Positions 1 through 9,019 of a stretch of DNA of 20,267 bases are shown in pieces. A model generated the notes under the pieces. That model worked only from the letters and a program-made list of their open reading frames with translations. It was not told the DNA's origin and made no database searches. The stretch is from positions 1-20,267 of the forward strand of contig UZAE01012922.1 in the NCBI GenBank assembly GCA_900617975.1, in the 5' to 3' direction. A program made the translations under genes and the position numbers. Position 1 is the stretch's first letter, and each line of letters opens with the position of its first letter. The DNA is from Rodentolepis nana. Lineage: Eukaryota; Platyhelminthes; Cestoda; Cyclophyllidea; Hymenolepididae.

Positions 1-202
1 TCTATGTCATTAATAAAGACACTGAAAAGAGTGCGGCTTTTGGCAGCTTCCTGTAAAAGGACTGTTTGTAAAATATTGGATTTTGATAGAGCATTTCCAT
101 ATCTGACATTACATGATCTTTGTCCAATTAATGCTTTTTTCCAGTTAAGCGTGTTATGCTTAATACCAATCTTTGCCAATTTAAGAATTAGCACCTCTTT
201 CC

Positions 203-480
203 ATACTAAGCCATATGCTGATTTGAAATCGACGAAAACAGCATATTTCTTGCATCAATGGCATCTTTGATGTGTTGGAAGAGGAAATCGACGAAAACAG
301 CCGTAAGAGTATTTCTTGCATCAGAAACAGGATACTAAGTCATATGCTGATTTGAAATCGACGAAAACAGCATATTTCTTGCATCAATGGCATCTTTGAT
401 GTGTTGGAAGATCCTGGAAATCGACGAAAACAGCCGTAAGGGTATTTCTTGCATCAAGGGCATCTTTGATGTGTTGGGAG
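203..480. repeat. Imperfect tandem duplication, about 130 bp, inside the LINE RT domain
   Basis: The block starting ATACTAAG at 203 recurs at 332 (offset 129) with the same run through the motif A coding sequence to GTGTTGGAAG. The following sub-block GGAAATCGACGAAAACAGCC at 284 recurs at about 417 (offset about 133). RT motif A coding sequence is therefore present in multiple partial copies, which cannot be functional. The copies are nearly identical, so the duplication is much younger than the element's general decay, or it is an assembly effect. Confidence 0.85.
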
Positions 481-640
481 AAAGTGGCCACTTGTTGGCT
501 CGTTGATCTTTGTGGCCTAAAACCTGCTTGTTTACACCTAAGAATATTGTCGCCCTCAAGGAACCCGTTCAGTCTCCTGTTATTCATTCTTTCCATTAGT
601 TAAGCTAGAACGCTTGTGAGAGAGATAGGCCTATAGTTGT

Positions 641-703
641 CAAAGTTGCCTTAGTACTGGTATCAAAGTTGCTAGGGTCTTTGCCCTTTCTTAGTACTGG
701 TAT
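641..703. repeat. Short interleaved direct repeats in the LINE
   Basis: CAAAGTTGC occurs at 641 and 664, and TTAGTACTGGTAT at 651-663 and 691-703. The arrangement looks like a local duplication of about 23-40 bp in which the two copies carry different small deletions. It breaks the RT frame just before the NYRPISL segment. Confidence 0.7.
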
Positions 704-1408
704 TACAATGGCAAATTTCCATTAGTTAGGAAAGAAACTGGTCTCTCAGATTTTGTTGAAAAGTGTCAGAATGGTTTTCTTGTCTTTTGGTCCCATACAA
801 ATTAGAAATTCCGGTTGAATACCGTCTTTGCCAGGAGATTTCTTGCACTTTAGCTGTTTTATCCCAGCATTAAATTTGCAAGGTCGGAATGGTTCAATAA
901 GTATATTATTTGGTGTTGCTATGTCTTTCTTAATTTCACCAAACTGTCTTACTTGTATCTTTAAATCTCTTGAAGATTTTCTGACAAAAGAGTTTTCCCT
1001 TTTATTGTGGGAATAGAACCTCTCAAAGTAGTTAGCCATTTCGGAGTCAGTGGTAAGCAATTTGTTGCTTAAGCCTATTGGTTCTTTCTTGGATCTTTCT
1101 CTGTTGTTTTGGAGGTTTCTCAGAAATTTTAAAGTGCTTTGGCCATCATTTTGATAGTTGATATTTGAGATGAACTTGTCAAAGGAAGTGCGTTTAGCTT
1201 GTAAGATGGCTTGTCTTAGGACAGCTGTTTGTCGTCTCCAGGCTTGTACGTCTTCAGTTCTTCCAGTCTGATCAGCAGTGATGCGAAGGGCGTCCCTTTA
1301 TCTTTCCAGTTCCTCAAGGTGTTTAGACCAAAACACTCGATATTTTTTATTCTTGTCTCTGAGAATAGTTTTCTTTGCACATCTAATCATAATATTCTTG
1401 ATTTCATT

Positions 1409-1490
1409 GCAAAGTTTGTCAGGATGTTGGTTGAAGTTGAGTGGACTGATCGCAAAGTTTGTCAGGATGTTGGTTGAAGTTGAGGGGACT
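1409..1490. repeat. 43-bp tandem duplication in the LINE
   Basis: The run from GCAAAGTTTGTCAGGATG onward at 1409 recurs at 1452 with one or two differences (offset 43). On the minus strand it duplicates a FNQHPDKLCNE-like stretch between endonuclease and RT and shifts the frame. Confidence 0.85.
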
Positions 1491-1498
1491 TCCATTGT

Positions 1499-1575
1499 CT
1501 AAAAGGTTAGTGAATCTAGACCAGTCAGGCTTCTATTCTCTAAAAGGTTAGTGAATCCAAGCCAGTCAGCCTTCT
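1499..1575. repeat. 41-bp tandem duplication in the LINE
   Basis: CTAAAAGGTTAGTGAATC at 1499 recurs at 1540, and the following CAGTCAG-containing segment is repeated with substitutions (offset 41). It directly adjoins the 43-bp duplication. Confidence 0.8.
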
Positions 1576-1755
1576 TAAAGTTCCATGATAGCTTAGTTGG
1601 CACTTTCCATGTCATGCTTTTGCTGCCGATGATAATATTTGCAATGCCTGGTTTGTGACCAGAACCAGGATCGTCAATTATTTTGCGGCGTGTATGCTCG
1701 CTGATGTTGCTTAAAACCAGAATTAAGTCAGGAGTTTTTCTGGCTCCTTCAAATT

Positions 1756-3880
1756 TTTACCCAAAGTAATGAAATTTACATTAAGATGTTTTAATGTTAA
1801 TTTATTGGTACTAAAGAATTAATAAAGGATGTTATATATAGTCCATTTAAGAATTTGAAAAAAATCATTTGTGGGAGGGTTGCATTTCAAATCTTTGAAT
1901 TTTTTACTTATTGCCTCCGGTACGCAGAATCTAAGATGATATTGCGAATCTGTGACTAACATCATTGTATAACACATATCTACTTAAATTTACGGTCGTT
2001 TATCATTTATTTATTAATAAATTATGTGATTCATTTGTTAACGGTATCATTAAATAATCGTAAAACACATTGTTTCCTAAATAAAATACATCATGCAAGC
2101 CATTAACTACTAATTATAGCAACGAGTTTTTTTCTCAAGAACCATTAAATGACTGTTGATGGAGCTAAAAAAAGAAATTTAATTTTCTGTCAATTTTGCC
2201 ATTTTATGCACTTAAGATTTCTATCTAGTTGATTTTTTATCGTTCTTTGATCAAAGTTTATTAACCTCAATGGGTGAATTTATCATTTATTTCCCATTCA
2301 TGTAATTCCTCACCAATCGACGATTGAAGAGCTTTAGCATAACGAGGTACTGAATGCCTCGATATATATATTATTTTTGCTTCGAGGGAACAATTTATCT
2401 TTGGAAATAGACAAAATTCTGATATATCCACCGTATATCATCTACAATGCACAAACCCCCAAATTGCACTTTAAAACATATCAGAGCATAGTAGAGGCGT
2501 ATTATTATTAACGTTCTTCAAAGTGGCAGAATCTTGCGTTGGTCTTACAATCTAAGATTTTAATCATTCGTAAATCTGCGTTAAAGTGACTTAATTTCGA
2601 ATTTCGGTTTATTTAAATTTCTAAGGTTTCAACTTGTTATCTATTTGAAATAAAAAACGATATATCAAGGGGCTTTGAGGTTTTGTTAGTTTTTTTAAAA
2701 TGTATAATATACAGTAACCAAAGAAATATTATATTGTTCAAGAGACTTTGTCATGCTTTATTAATTAGAATGACCTATTTAGTTTGAAATCCTTTCGTTC
2801 TTTGTTATTGTAGTGGAAAATGACCAATTTCATCAATGCAATTTATTTATTGATATAGAGCACAACTCACTTTATTAAATAAATCCCAAAATTAATATTT
2901 GGCAAATTCAATTCAAGGCGCAGTGATTTTCATAAAAATAAAATGACTTTTAAGTCTCAAAAGATCTCGCTATCATTGAATCGGTGAGTAACTGGTTTAT
3001 AGCCTTATTGGACCGATTATCTGACATTGTAATGTTAATTGAGGATATTAAGTTTTTAAAATTGAATGGTTAAGATATTATCAAATATAAAACCCATTTC
3101 ATTGACTTATATAAATATTATTTTAAAAGCAAACTTTATTTCGTAATATTTCAAGAAATAAAACGGATATACTAAGATTCTTTTCCATCCGAGATAATGG
3201 CTAGATAATTTATGCTCATCCGAGATACAAGATTTAGCTGTGCATCCAAAGCGACTAATTGAGTGTAAATAAAATTTTCTTAAATTAATTGCCTTAATTA
3301 AATGGTGATTTAGTGTATTGTATAACTTGACCACATTGCTAAGATATGCTTTCTTTAATTTTAATCGTGCTAATCAAAAACACTTTTAAGGCTTTTGATT
3401 AAGTCAGATTATGGATCAAAAGAAGTGATCCATTTGTAAGTTCTCAAGTAATATTTCGAAACGTGGCTATCATCTATTTTACCGACAAATTTTCGGATTC
3501 CTAAAATTGGTCCTTCTATTACATATCAGCAAAACTCTAGAATATCCCATATATTCCTTATTAAATGTGTTCATGATAACATTCTGCAAAATATGCTATC
3601 TAAAATAAATCTGTATTTTTAAAATTCATAATGCCCTTTATTTGCGTTAGTTAATCTTCAATTGTTGCTAACAAATGTTGAAAGAGAGTGCTTTCTAATT
3701 TATTTAATTCTTGTTGTTGCCTGAAGCCAATAATGTATAATAGATTTTGAGGGCCTGGAACAATTGACCCAATCATAAGCTTATGTTGATTGTAATTAAT
3801 GCTCACATTTTACCATAGAGCAGAGAAACAAATTAACTGATAATAGAGGTGAATAAAACAAACACAAATTTTGCAAGCCA
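1756..3880. other. AT-rich stretch without recognised features
   Basis: This region has stops in all frames every few tens of codons. The one minus-strand open frame at 3107-3334 is AT-driven and has no recognisable motif. Promoter sequence for the + strand gene at 3892 is presumably near the right end, but I see no diagnostic element. Confidence 0.6.
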
Positions 3881-3891
3881 CATACAAATCA

Positions 3892-4047
3892 ATGAGTGTC
3901 ATTCTCTTTGCAATTACCTTGCTGCATTTAACTGCTTCCCTTTCTCTAGAGGGCCCAGCTCGGCCGTATTCAAATTGTTCGAAAATTGTGTCGACACCGA
4001 CTGGCAAAACAGAACCTTTAATATTTGAAGTAAAGACAGAATCAAGC
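3892..4047 (+). CDS. Secreted protein exon 1 (signal peptide)
   Basis: ATG at 3892 begins 52 codons ending TESS before a GTACGT donor (phase 0). An in-frame TTG upstream at 3871 is not needed: the ATG places a hydrophobic stretch, VILFAITLLHLTASL, immediately at the N-terminus. The first Cys (NCSK) and first sequon are in this exon. Confidence 0.75.
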
Positions 4048-6054
4048 GTACGTATATATTAATGCGCAATCATTTTATTTGTTTTTATTTTCAGAGACTC
4101 ATTGTCCTAAATAAAATAACACAGACTTTTGATATAAATATACAAAACGACCGTTGTTATGCCAATGGCGAATCGATCGGAGAACCGTGTACTAAACATA
4201 TTGGTAATATTATTTTCTTAGATTTTACAACTAACCTTTTCATCTTAATCATAGATTACCTAAATATAACAATTGACGATGTTACAAGATTCGATGAACT
4301 TCGTGTCCTAACAAAGGACCGCGTATGTATCGTCAAATTTGTTCCGAAATGTCAATTCAATTCTGTTTTACCAGGTGAGATATGCAAAAATTGAATTAGC
4401 AAGTTGCTATGGGCTAATAAATTTTAAATACCAGTGACTTCGAATTTTGCGTTATTTGCAGGATATTTTATGCCCCAAGTGTCCTTTCCGTTTGCTAGAT
4501 TTGAGAAAGGACAGAGGTCTGTTAAAATAAACCTTTCTATCAAGGGAAGAAGTTCCGTTGTCGGAGTGAGTTTATTTTCATTTAAATAAACAAAATTTCT
4601 TTAAAAATTTATTGCTATGAATAGTGATTTGAATTAATTAATTTTTCATTGTAAGAANATTCTCTTTGCAATTACCTTGCTGCATTTAACTGCTTCCCTT
4701 TCTCTAGAGGGCCCAGCTCGGCCGTATTCAAATTGTTCGAAAATTGTGTCGACACCGACTGGCAAAACAGAACCTTTAATATTTGAAGTAAAGACAGAAT
4801 CAAGCGTACGTATATATTAATGCGCAATCATTTTATTTGTTTTTATTTTCAGAGACTCATTGTCCTAAATAAAATAACACAGACTTTTGATATAAATATA
4901 CAAAACGACCGTTGTTATGCCAATGGCGAATCGATCGGAGAACCGTGTACTAAACATATTGGTAATATTATTTTCTTAGATTTTACAACTAACCTTTTCA
5001 TCTTAATCATAGATTACCTAAATATAACAATTGACGATGTTACAAGATTCGATGAACTTCGTGTCCTAACAAAGGACCGCGTATGTATCGTCAAATTTGT
5101 TCCGAAATGTCAATTCAATTCTGTTTTACCAGGTGAGATATGCAAAAATTGAATTAGCAAGTTGCTATGGGCTAATAAATTTTAAATACCAGTGACTTCG
5201 AATTTTGCGTTATTTGCAGGATATTTTATGCCCCAAGTGTCCTTTCCGTTTGCTAGATTTGAGAAAGGACAGAGGTCTGTTAAAATAAACCTTTCTATCA
5301 AGGGAAGAAGTTCCGTTGTCGGAGTGAGTTTATTTTCATTTAAATAAACAAAATTTCTTTAAAAATTTATTGCTATGAATAGTGATTTGAATTAATTAAT
5401 TTTTCATTGTAAGAAAATAGTGAGAAATCAATGTGCTTATTAACAATATAATTAATTAACTTGCGCTTCAAATTACATTGCCTTACATAATAATTTTGAT
5501 CTTCTAATACAAATAATGAATTTCATACATTTTTTCGTGCTTTTAGTGAAAATTTCAACTGATTTATTAAATTATGATATAAAGAAACAGCTTTAAATTT
5601 GGTTATATAATCATAATTATTCTTTTCATTAAGATAAGTCTACAGAAGAACGGCATGCCTTTTTGTGAATGGAAGGGCAATATTGTTGAACAGCATATGT
5701 CTCAAGGCAATTGTAGTGAGTCTTATTCAATCTCATTAGCCATGTATTTCAAGCTAATATAAACACAAGATTTTGTTTCTTAAGAAAACTTTACTGAAAA
5801 TGCGGAAAAGGATCGGTTGGATTCCACATTTGAGTATCATCGAGCTGGAAAGGAAACTAGAACGAATTTCTTTTTCATATCCACACCACATATCAATAGC
5901 TCATTTTTATCAATCAGTGTCTACTGGGAGATAGGTGGTATGCCAATTTTGCATTATCATTACATATGCTATTTGATTTGTCTCAAAGCATGTGTTCTAT
6001 CTAGGTACGTCATCTGACATACTGGAATGTGAAAGTAAGTTATCCTTTGTTTGA
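3892..6054 (+). CDS. Unrecognised secreted/ectodomain protein gene, seven exons (gene span)
   Basis: Spliced exons 3892-4047, 4095-4203, 4255-4374, 4462-4565, 5646-5715, 5785-5937 and 6005-6054 join in one frame and give about 253 residues. All donors are GT and all acceptors AG. The protein opens with a signal peptide, MSVILFAITLLHLTASLS, cleaved probably near residue 18. No later transmembrane helix is visible. There are eight cysteines in the mature part (in NCSK, DRCY, EPCT, RVCI, PKCQ, PFCEW, QGNC, LECE) and four N-glycosylation sequons (NCS, NIT, NFT, NSS), which points to the secretory pathway. The C-terminal SVYWEIGG...ILECE faintly resembles the last strands of ML/NPC2-like lipid-binding domains, but I would not assign it. 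The middle exons are present twice (see the duplication). I do not recognise the family. Confidence 0.7.
4095..4203 (+). CDS. Secreted protein exon 2
   Basis: It follows a 47-nt intron ending TTTTATTTTCAG. It encodes RLIVLNKITQTF through GEPCTKHI with two cysteines and ends in phase 1 at a GTAATA donor. Confidence 0.75.
4255..4374 (+). CDS. Secreted protein exon 3
   Basis: It follows a 51-nt intron ending AATCATAG. It encodes DYLNITIDDVTRF through FNSVLPG, with two cysteines and the NIT sequon. The donor is GTGAGA, phase 1. Confidence 0.75.
4462..4565 (+). CDS. Secreted protein exon 4
   Basis: It follows an 87-nt intron ending TTATTTGCAG. It encodes YFMPQVSFPFARFEKG through GRSSVVG with no cysteine and ends in phase 0 at GTGAGT. 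Confidence 0.75.
4853..5323 (+). CDS. Second copy of secreted protein exons 2-4
   Basis: Exon copies lie at 4853-4961, 5013-5132 and 5220-5323, each offset by 758 from the first set. Exon 4 ends and exon 2 starts in phase 0, so splicing the first exon 4 to the second exon 2 would keep the frame and give a protein with a duplicated 111-residue segment (about 364 residues). The partial exon 1 copy at 4659-4805 lacks its start codon and any acceptor. If the duplication is an artefact, only one of the two sets exists. Confidence 0.6.
5646..5715 (+). CDS. Secreted protein exon 5
   Basis: The acceptor is GATAAGTCTACAG. The frame entered from exon 4 (phase 0) reads KNGMPFCEWKGNIVEQ and QGNC, then a GTGAGT donor in phase 1. 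The upstream AG at the same site would run into a stop, which fixes this acceptor. Confidence 0.65.
5785..5937 (+). CDS. Secreted protein exon 6
   Basis: The acceptor TTTGTTTCTTAAG is followed in phase by NFTENAEKDRLDSTFEYH through SVYWEIGG, carrying sequons NFT and NSS. The donor is GTATGC. No cysteine is present in this exon. Confidence 0.68.
6005..6054 (+). CDS. Secreted protein terminal exon 7
   Basis: The acceptor TTCTATCTAG is followed by GTSSDILECESKLSFV and a TGA at 6052-6054. A possible internal donor (GTAAGT at 6035) would permit splicing to a candidate exon at 6670, but the AATAAA soon after the stop favours termination here. Confidence 0.55.
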
Positions 6055-6136
6055 TGCAATTTTGAGCATGCAAAATGCTATACCAATTCGCTATTTAGTT
6101 TCTAAACAATCTCATTTTTATTATATATCATGAAAT

Positions 6137-6142
6137 AATAAA
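6137..6142 (+). other. Poly(A) signal AATAAA
   Basis: A canonical AATAAA lies about 83 nt after the TGA of the secreted protein gene, a normal spacing for a short 3' UTR. In AT-rich DNA such hexamers arise by chance, so support is positional only. Confidence 0.4.
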
Positions 6143-6149
6143 ACGTTAT

Positions 6150-7790
6150 AAAATTGAATTGATAAACCAAAGACGTTGTTCAATTTGAAGAATGTTAATT
6201 TTTCCCTAATTTAATAAATCGACGTAATTGTGAGGGAAATCGAGGCATTTATTTTGCGTTTTATTAAGTACTGAATTTCTTCAATTAATTTAAAATTTAT
6301 AATGGTTAATTTTATGCAATTATGTGAATATACGAATATATATAAAAAATTAGAATTTATTTTGACGTCAATGCTAGAAAAGCAAAAGTAACAGAATGCA
6401 TGAATATTTTAACAATATTTCTGAGCAATAAATGAATTATATATCACCAGTTCAATATTTTAATGGAGTGAATATAAAAATACGCATTTCTAAATTGAAT
6501 TTATTTCACAATATCAAATCTTTCAAAGATATTTATTAAATTAATCTTCATTTGGAAATCAAAAAATGGTATAATCTTGTGACTACTAAGTTAAATATAT
6601 GTGATGGTGAGAAATTGTTAATTGAACAGGAGATTCGTAATATATGATAATATATTTGGCGTCTTTCAGAGTATGAACAATTAAAAACTACAAGCCACGG
6701 TGAGTCTGCATGATTAAAACGGGACGTCATGCATTTTAGAGCAGTTTAAACGTAATTTCAGAGCAATATTCAAGTCATTAGTAATTATTGAACAACTATG
6801 TTTATTCATGATTTTATCACAACTGATTGAAAATCGACAATAACTTGATCTTAAAAAATTGTTGGAAAATATTTTATGGAGGTAAATTGTGGATTATACA
6901 GAAGAACCGTGTTGTGAGTCTAAAATGATGCAAACTTCTAGATTAGGAAAAAGCAATAACAACGAGCATAGGTAAATATGAATGATAAATAATCACAACG
7001 CAGTTTAAAGCGCTGTTTGATTCGCTATATGTCTTTAATGCAGAATGGTATATTGGCGTTTGGTAGCTACTTAGTAGTCCCTCATCTGGATTTCTGCTAC
7101 AATTCGTCATAGTTTAGTATCTAAACCAAACTTCAGAAGCTTAAATATATTAAATTGAGTTCATTTAGAGCAATATTGACATTCATGTTTTTTTATAGGT
7201 TGCCAAGTTGCATATATATTCTCAAGCAAGTTATTTTATTATAAATAAATTTATTATCGAATTTTATTTTCTTATTTCAAAACCGCTAATGATTACATTT
7301 ACTTTCTTCAGTTGCTTTTGGGGTATCTCAATGGATTTTGCAATGAATACTGCAAAGCTTAAAGAGAATTACCACTTTAATTTTCATTAAAAATTTGATA
7401 CTAATTAGTCAGAAGCCTATTTTTTCAATAACTCGAAATTATAAAAAATTCCCTTAAATATAAACTAATTATCAAATCCATATTTAATTCAAATTCATTG
7501 TGGCATTCGAAATTACAAGTATTCTCATCCGTACATCTTTCTGTAAAAGCTTAATAATTGACCCAGACACTAAAAGACGCTAAAAAGTTTTTCTCTCGGA
7601 AACGTCTTTTCAGTTTATTGCACTGTATCATGAAACAAAATTTCGATTTGACTTTGCATAATTTTTATTTACTAATACTTTAATTCACTTAATAGGGCTC
7701 TCCGCACATGTTTACATAAAGGCCTATTTCCTACTTGCACTTGCCGCAACTCAGGCTCAGCCACATATATAAAAATAAATTGAAGTAATG
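6150..7790. other. AT-rich intergenic stretch
   Basis: Apart from the weak alternative exon at 6670 I see no coding or RNA signal. The open frame at 7208-7390 (+) is hydrophobic and AT-driven, with no homology I can recognise. Confidence 0.5.
6670..6713 (+). other. Possible alternative last exon of the secreted protein
   Basis: If exon 7 is spliced at its GTAAGT (phase 1), the acceptor GTCTTTCAG here continues in frame as YEQLKTTSHGESA and stops at TGA 6711-6713. An internal GTGAGT at 6700 could also be a donor. This is weak and rests on phase compatibility alone. Confidence 0.25.
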
Positions 7791-7791
7791 T

Positions 7792-8001
7792 TTAGTTGAT
7801 GGGGCAACGATTAAGAATTGCGTTGGAAGTAATTAGAGGAAATAGTTCAAAAGCCTTCCTTAATCTAAAGAAATGAATATTGAGAAAATTATCACATTCA
7901 TCGCAGAGCTCGTCAGACAAGTATGAATCATTTGCTTCTATCACAGCACAAATATCAGAAGACGAAAACGGAGGCAGGCTATTGTATACGACAGGACATA
8001 C
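7792..8001 (-). other. Candidate minus-strand terminal exon, unrecognised
   Basis: A minus-strand frame open from 8085 ends at a TAA near 7790. From 8001 it reads VCPVVYNSLPPFSSSD, then SYLSDELCDECDNF, then FRLRKAFELF, with four cysteines in the first half. Composition is more protein-like than the surrounding AT-rich frames. The CAGGTATGT at about 8002 could act as an acceptor (CAG) or as a donor, so exon limits are uncertain. It could also be chance. Confidence 0.25.
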
Positions 8002-8312
8002 CTGTTTTATCCCATTCATCAATGTGGGCGAGGTGAAAAAAGGATAGTGTGAGACATTTGACAATTTCTTGTATCGGCATAACACAAACTAGGTACAAAT
8101 ATGCATATTAGCACGTATATACAATGCAAAATAAACCTACCTCTTTTTACGCATAGATAATTACAGTTGCAACAGATTATATAGAATACAACTCCAGGAT
8201 ACTACACTTGGCAATCAAACTGATCATCGACTTTACTGTCAACATAGAATGGCTATCTTGAATTGCAAACCTTGAAATTCCTGGAGTAGTTGCCTCTAAA
8301 AGTGAACCTTCA

Positions 8313-8646
8313 AATAGTTAATTAATTAATATCAAATGGCAGGCGTTTTGATTGCTATCATTAGCCCTTAAGTTGACTTCAGGCTTCGCAGAGGGGAGGA
8401 GGAACAACAAAGTGAAACAAGTCGAGGGGGAGAGGGGGAACAAAAGAGAGTTTCAAAGATGTAAAAGAGACAGACACAAAAGTGGATAAAGGTGAGGTGA
8501 GTACTGTGGAATTAGTCGAATATGAAATACAATGGGGTGAGGGAAGTTTGAAGTCAGAAGTCAACTGCCAGTTAATAGACTTTTTCGCCGTATGAGTATA
8601 AGTTGCCTAGGGTGCACTACGTGGAGGTAAGTCTATCGCACACCCC
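8313..8646 (-). mobile_element. Ribozyme-headed SINE-like element, copy E1 (near full length)
   Basis: On the minus strand the copy starts at 8646 with the ribozyme block, continues through a pyrimidine-rich body (about 230 nt with CTGTCTCTTTTACATC-like runs) and the conserved 3' block CAAAACGCCTGCCATTTGAT, and ends in an ATTAATTAATTAA tail. Length and order match E2, E5 and E6. It has no protein coding capacity; the open frame at 8379-8564 is a by-product of the body. It lies in the presumed intron just before the first recognised intermediate-filament exon, antisense to it. I found no clear target-site duplication. Confidence 0.85.
8575..8646 (-). ncRNA. HDV-like ribozyme, copy R1 (mutated)
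   Basis: From 8646 downwards: P1 GGGGTGT pairs with GCACCCT, J1/2 is GCG, P2 is ATAGACTT with AAGTCTAT, L3 is TCCACGT, and J4/2 is GGCGAA, the same as in hepatitis delta ribozymes. Changes likely to weaken it are AGT for GGT in P3, AGGCAAC for GGGCAAC in the P1.1 strand, and a G to T change in P4. P1 and P2 are intact. Confidence 0.75.
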
Positions 8647-8832
8647 AATATAGGCGAAATAATTTACCCAAAACGACCAATCTTGGAAGAGAGGGTGACA
8701 ACGATATTCAAATCCGTAGAATTATAGTATCGTTAAGTGGTATGAGCCAAGGAGGCTTTTCCTCCTAAAAATCTAAATAATAGTGTGATTTGCACACACA
8801 AGACTACTGTAATGCAAAAAAAATATTTGTAG

Positions 8833-9019
8833 GCTTCGCTTAAAAGACAGTCAAATTGCTAACGACCAAGAGCACTTGCAAAGCCTCACTGATCAATTGA
8901 AGGTTGCAGCGAGCGAAGCCGCGGAAATTCAGCAGCGTTGTACTAAGATGGCGGAAGAAAGAGCCAAAGAAATTCAGGAATTTAAGCATCTCCAGGAGCA
9001 GCTTAAGGAGGTCTGTTTG
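8833..9019 (+). CDS. Intermediate filament exon: coil 1B, first part
   Basis: It follows the acceptor ATATTTGTAG and starts with one base completing a split codon, then LRLKDSQIANDQEHL, through KMAEERAKEIQEFKHLQEQL. Heptad-like spacing of L/I/A runs throughout. Two in-frame donors are possible: GTATGT after 9019, taken here, or GTCTGT after 9010, which would drop VCL. Both keep phase 0. Confidence 0.82.

Larger units (their letters stand above)
1..1755 (-). mobile_element. Decayed non-LTR retrotransposon (LINE) fragment, endonuclease end to RT motif B
   Basis: Read on the minus strand, this is the middle of an APE-type LINE ORF2. Near 1740-1650 translation gives TPDLILVLSNI and then GSGHKP, which resembles the C-terminal end of an APE endonuclease with its catalytic His. 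At 1495-1298 and 1060-746 come the linker and the start of the reverse transcriptase (KKSPGKDGIQPEFL). Around 640-485 are NYRPISLTS, MERMNNRRLNGFLE and QAGFRPQRSTSQQVATFSQ. RT motif A reads VFVDFKSAYGLVW near 250-195. Toward base 1 a damaged motif B reads LLQEAAKS where LPQGA.S is usual, followed by FINDI. The frame is broken many times and several segments are duplicated, so this copy is dead. The element is cut by the window start before motif C, and its 5' end is truncated near 1755. The clade looks CR1/Jockey-like, but this is a guess. Confidence 0.88.
3901..5415. repeat. 757-bp exact tandem duplication joined by an N
   Basis: Bases 3901-4657 recur as 4659-5415 without any difference I could find, introns included, and the two units are separated only by the N at 4658. 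The unit holds exon 1 minus its first 9 nt, then exons 2, 3 and 4. Identity through introns plus an N exactly at the join argues for an assembly or gap-filling artefact. A very recent real duplication cannot be excluded. Confidence 0.92.

Noticed and set aside
4..270. Plus-strand open frame of 88 codons at the window start, and others at 828-1016 and 1229-1502
   Set aside because: They overlap recognisable minus-strand LINE coding sequence and are antisense by-products.
3810..4007. Minus-strand open frame across the secreted protein's first exon
   Set aside because: It is the antisense of a signal-peptide exon with good splice sites and has no motif of its own.
5785..6054. Assignment of the secreted protein to the ML/NPC2 family
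   Set aside because: Only a loose C-terminal pattern fits; protein length, cysteine placement and the N-terminal half do not.
8379..8564. Open frames at 8379-8564, 11003-11239 and 11606-11824
   Set aside because: All lie inside the SINE-like element, are not shared in frame by all copies, and have low-complexity serine/threonine/leucine-rich composition from the pyrimidine-rich body.
8620..8646. The plus-strand GTGGAGGTAAGTCTATC in every copy looks like an exon with a perfect 5' splice site, suggesting a spliced-leader RNA gene
   Set aside because: No Sm site or leader-type hairpins follow, and the same bases are fully explained as L3, P3 and P2 of the ribozyme on the opposite strand.
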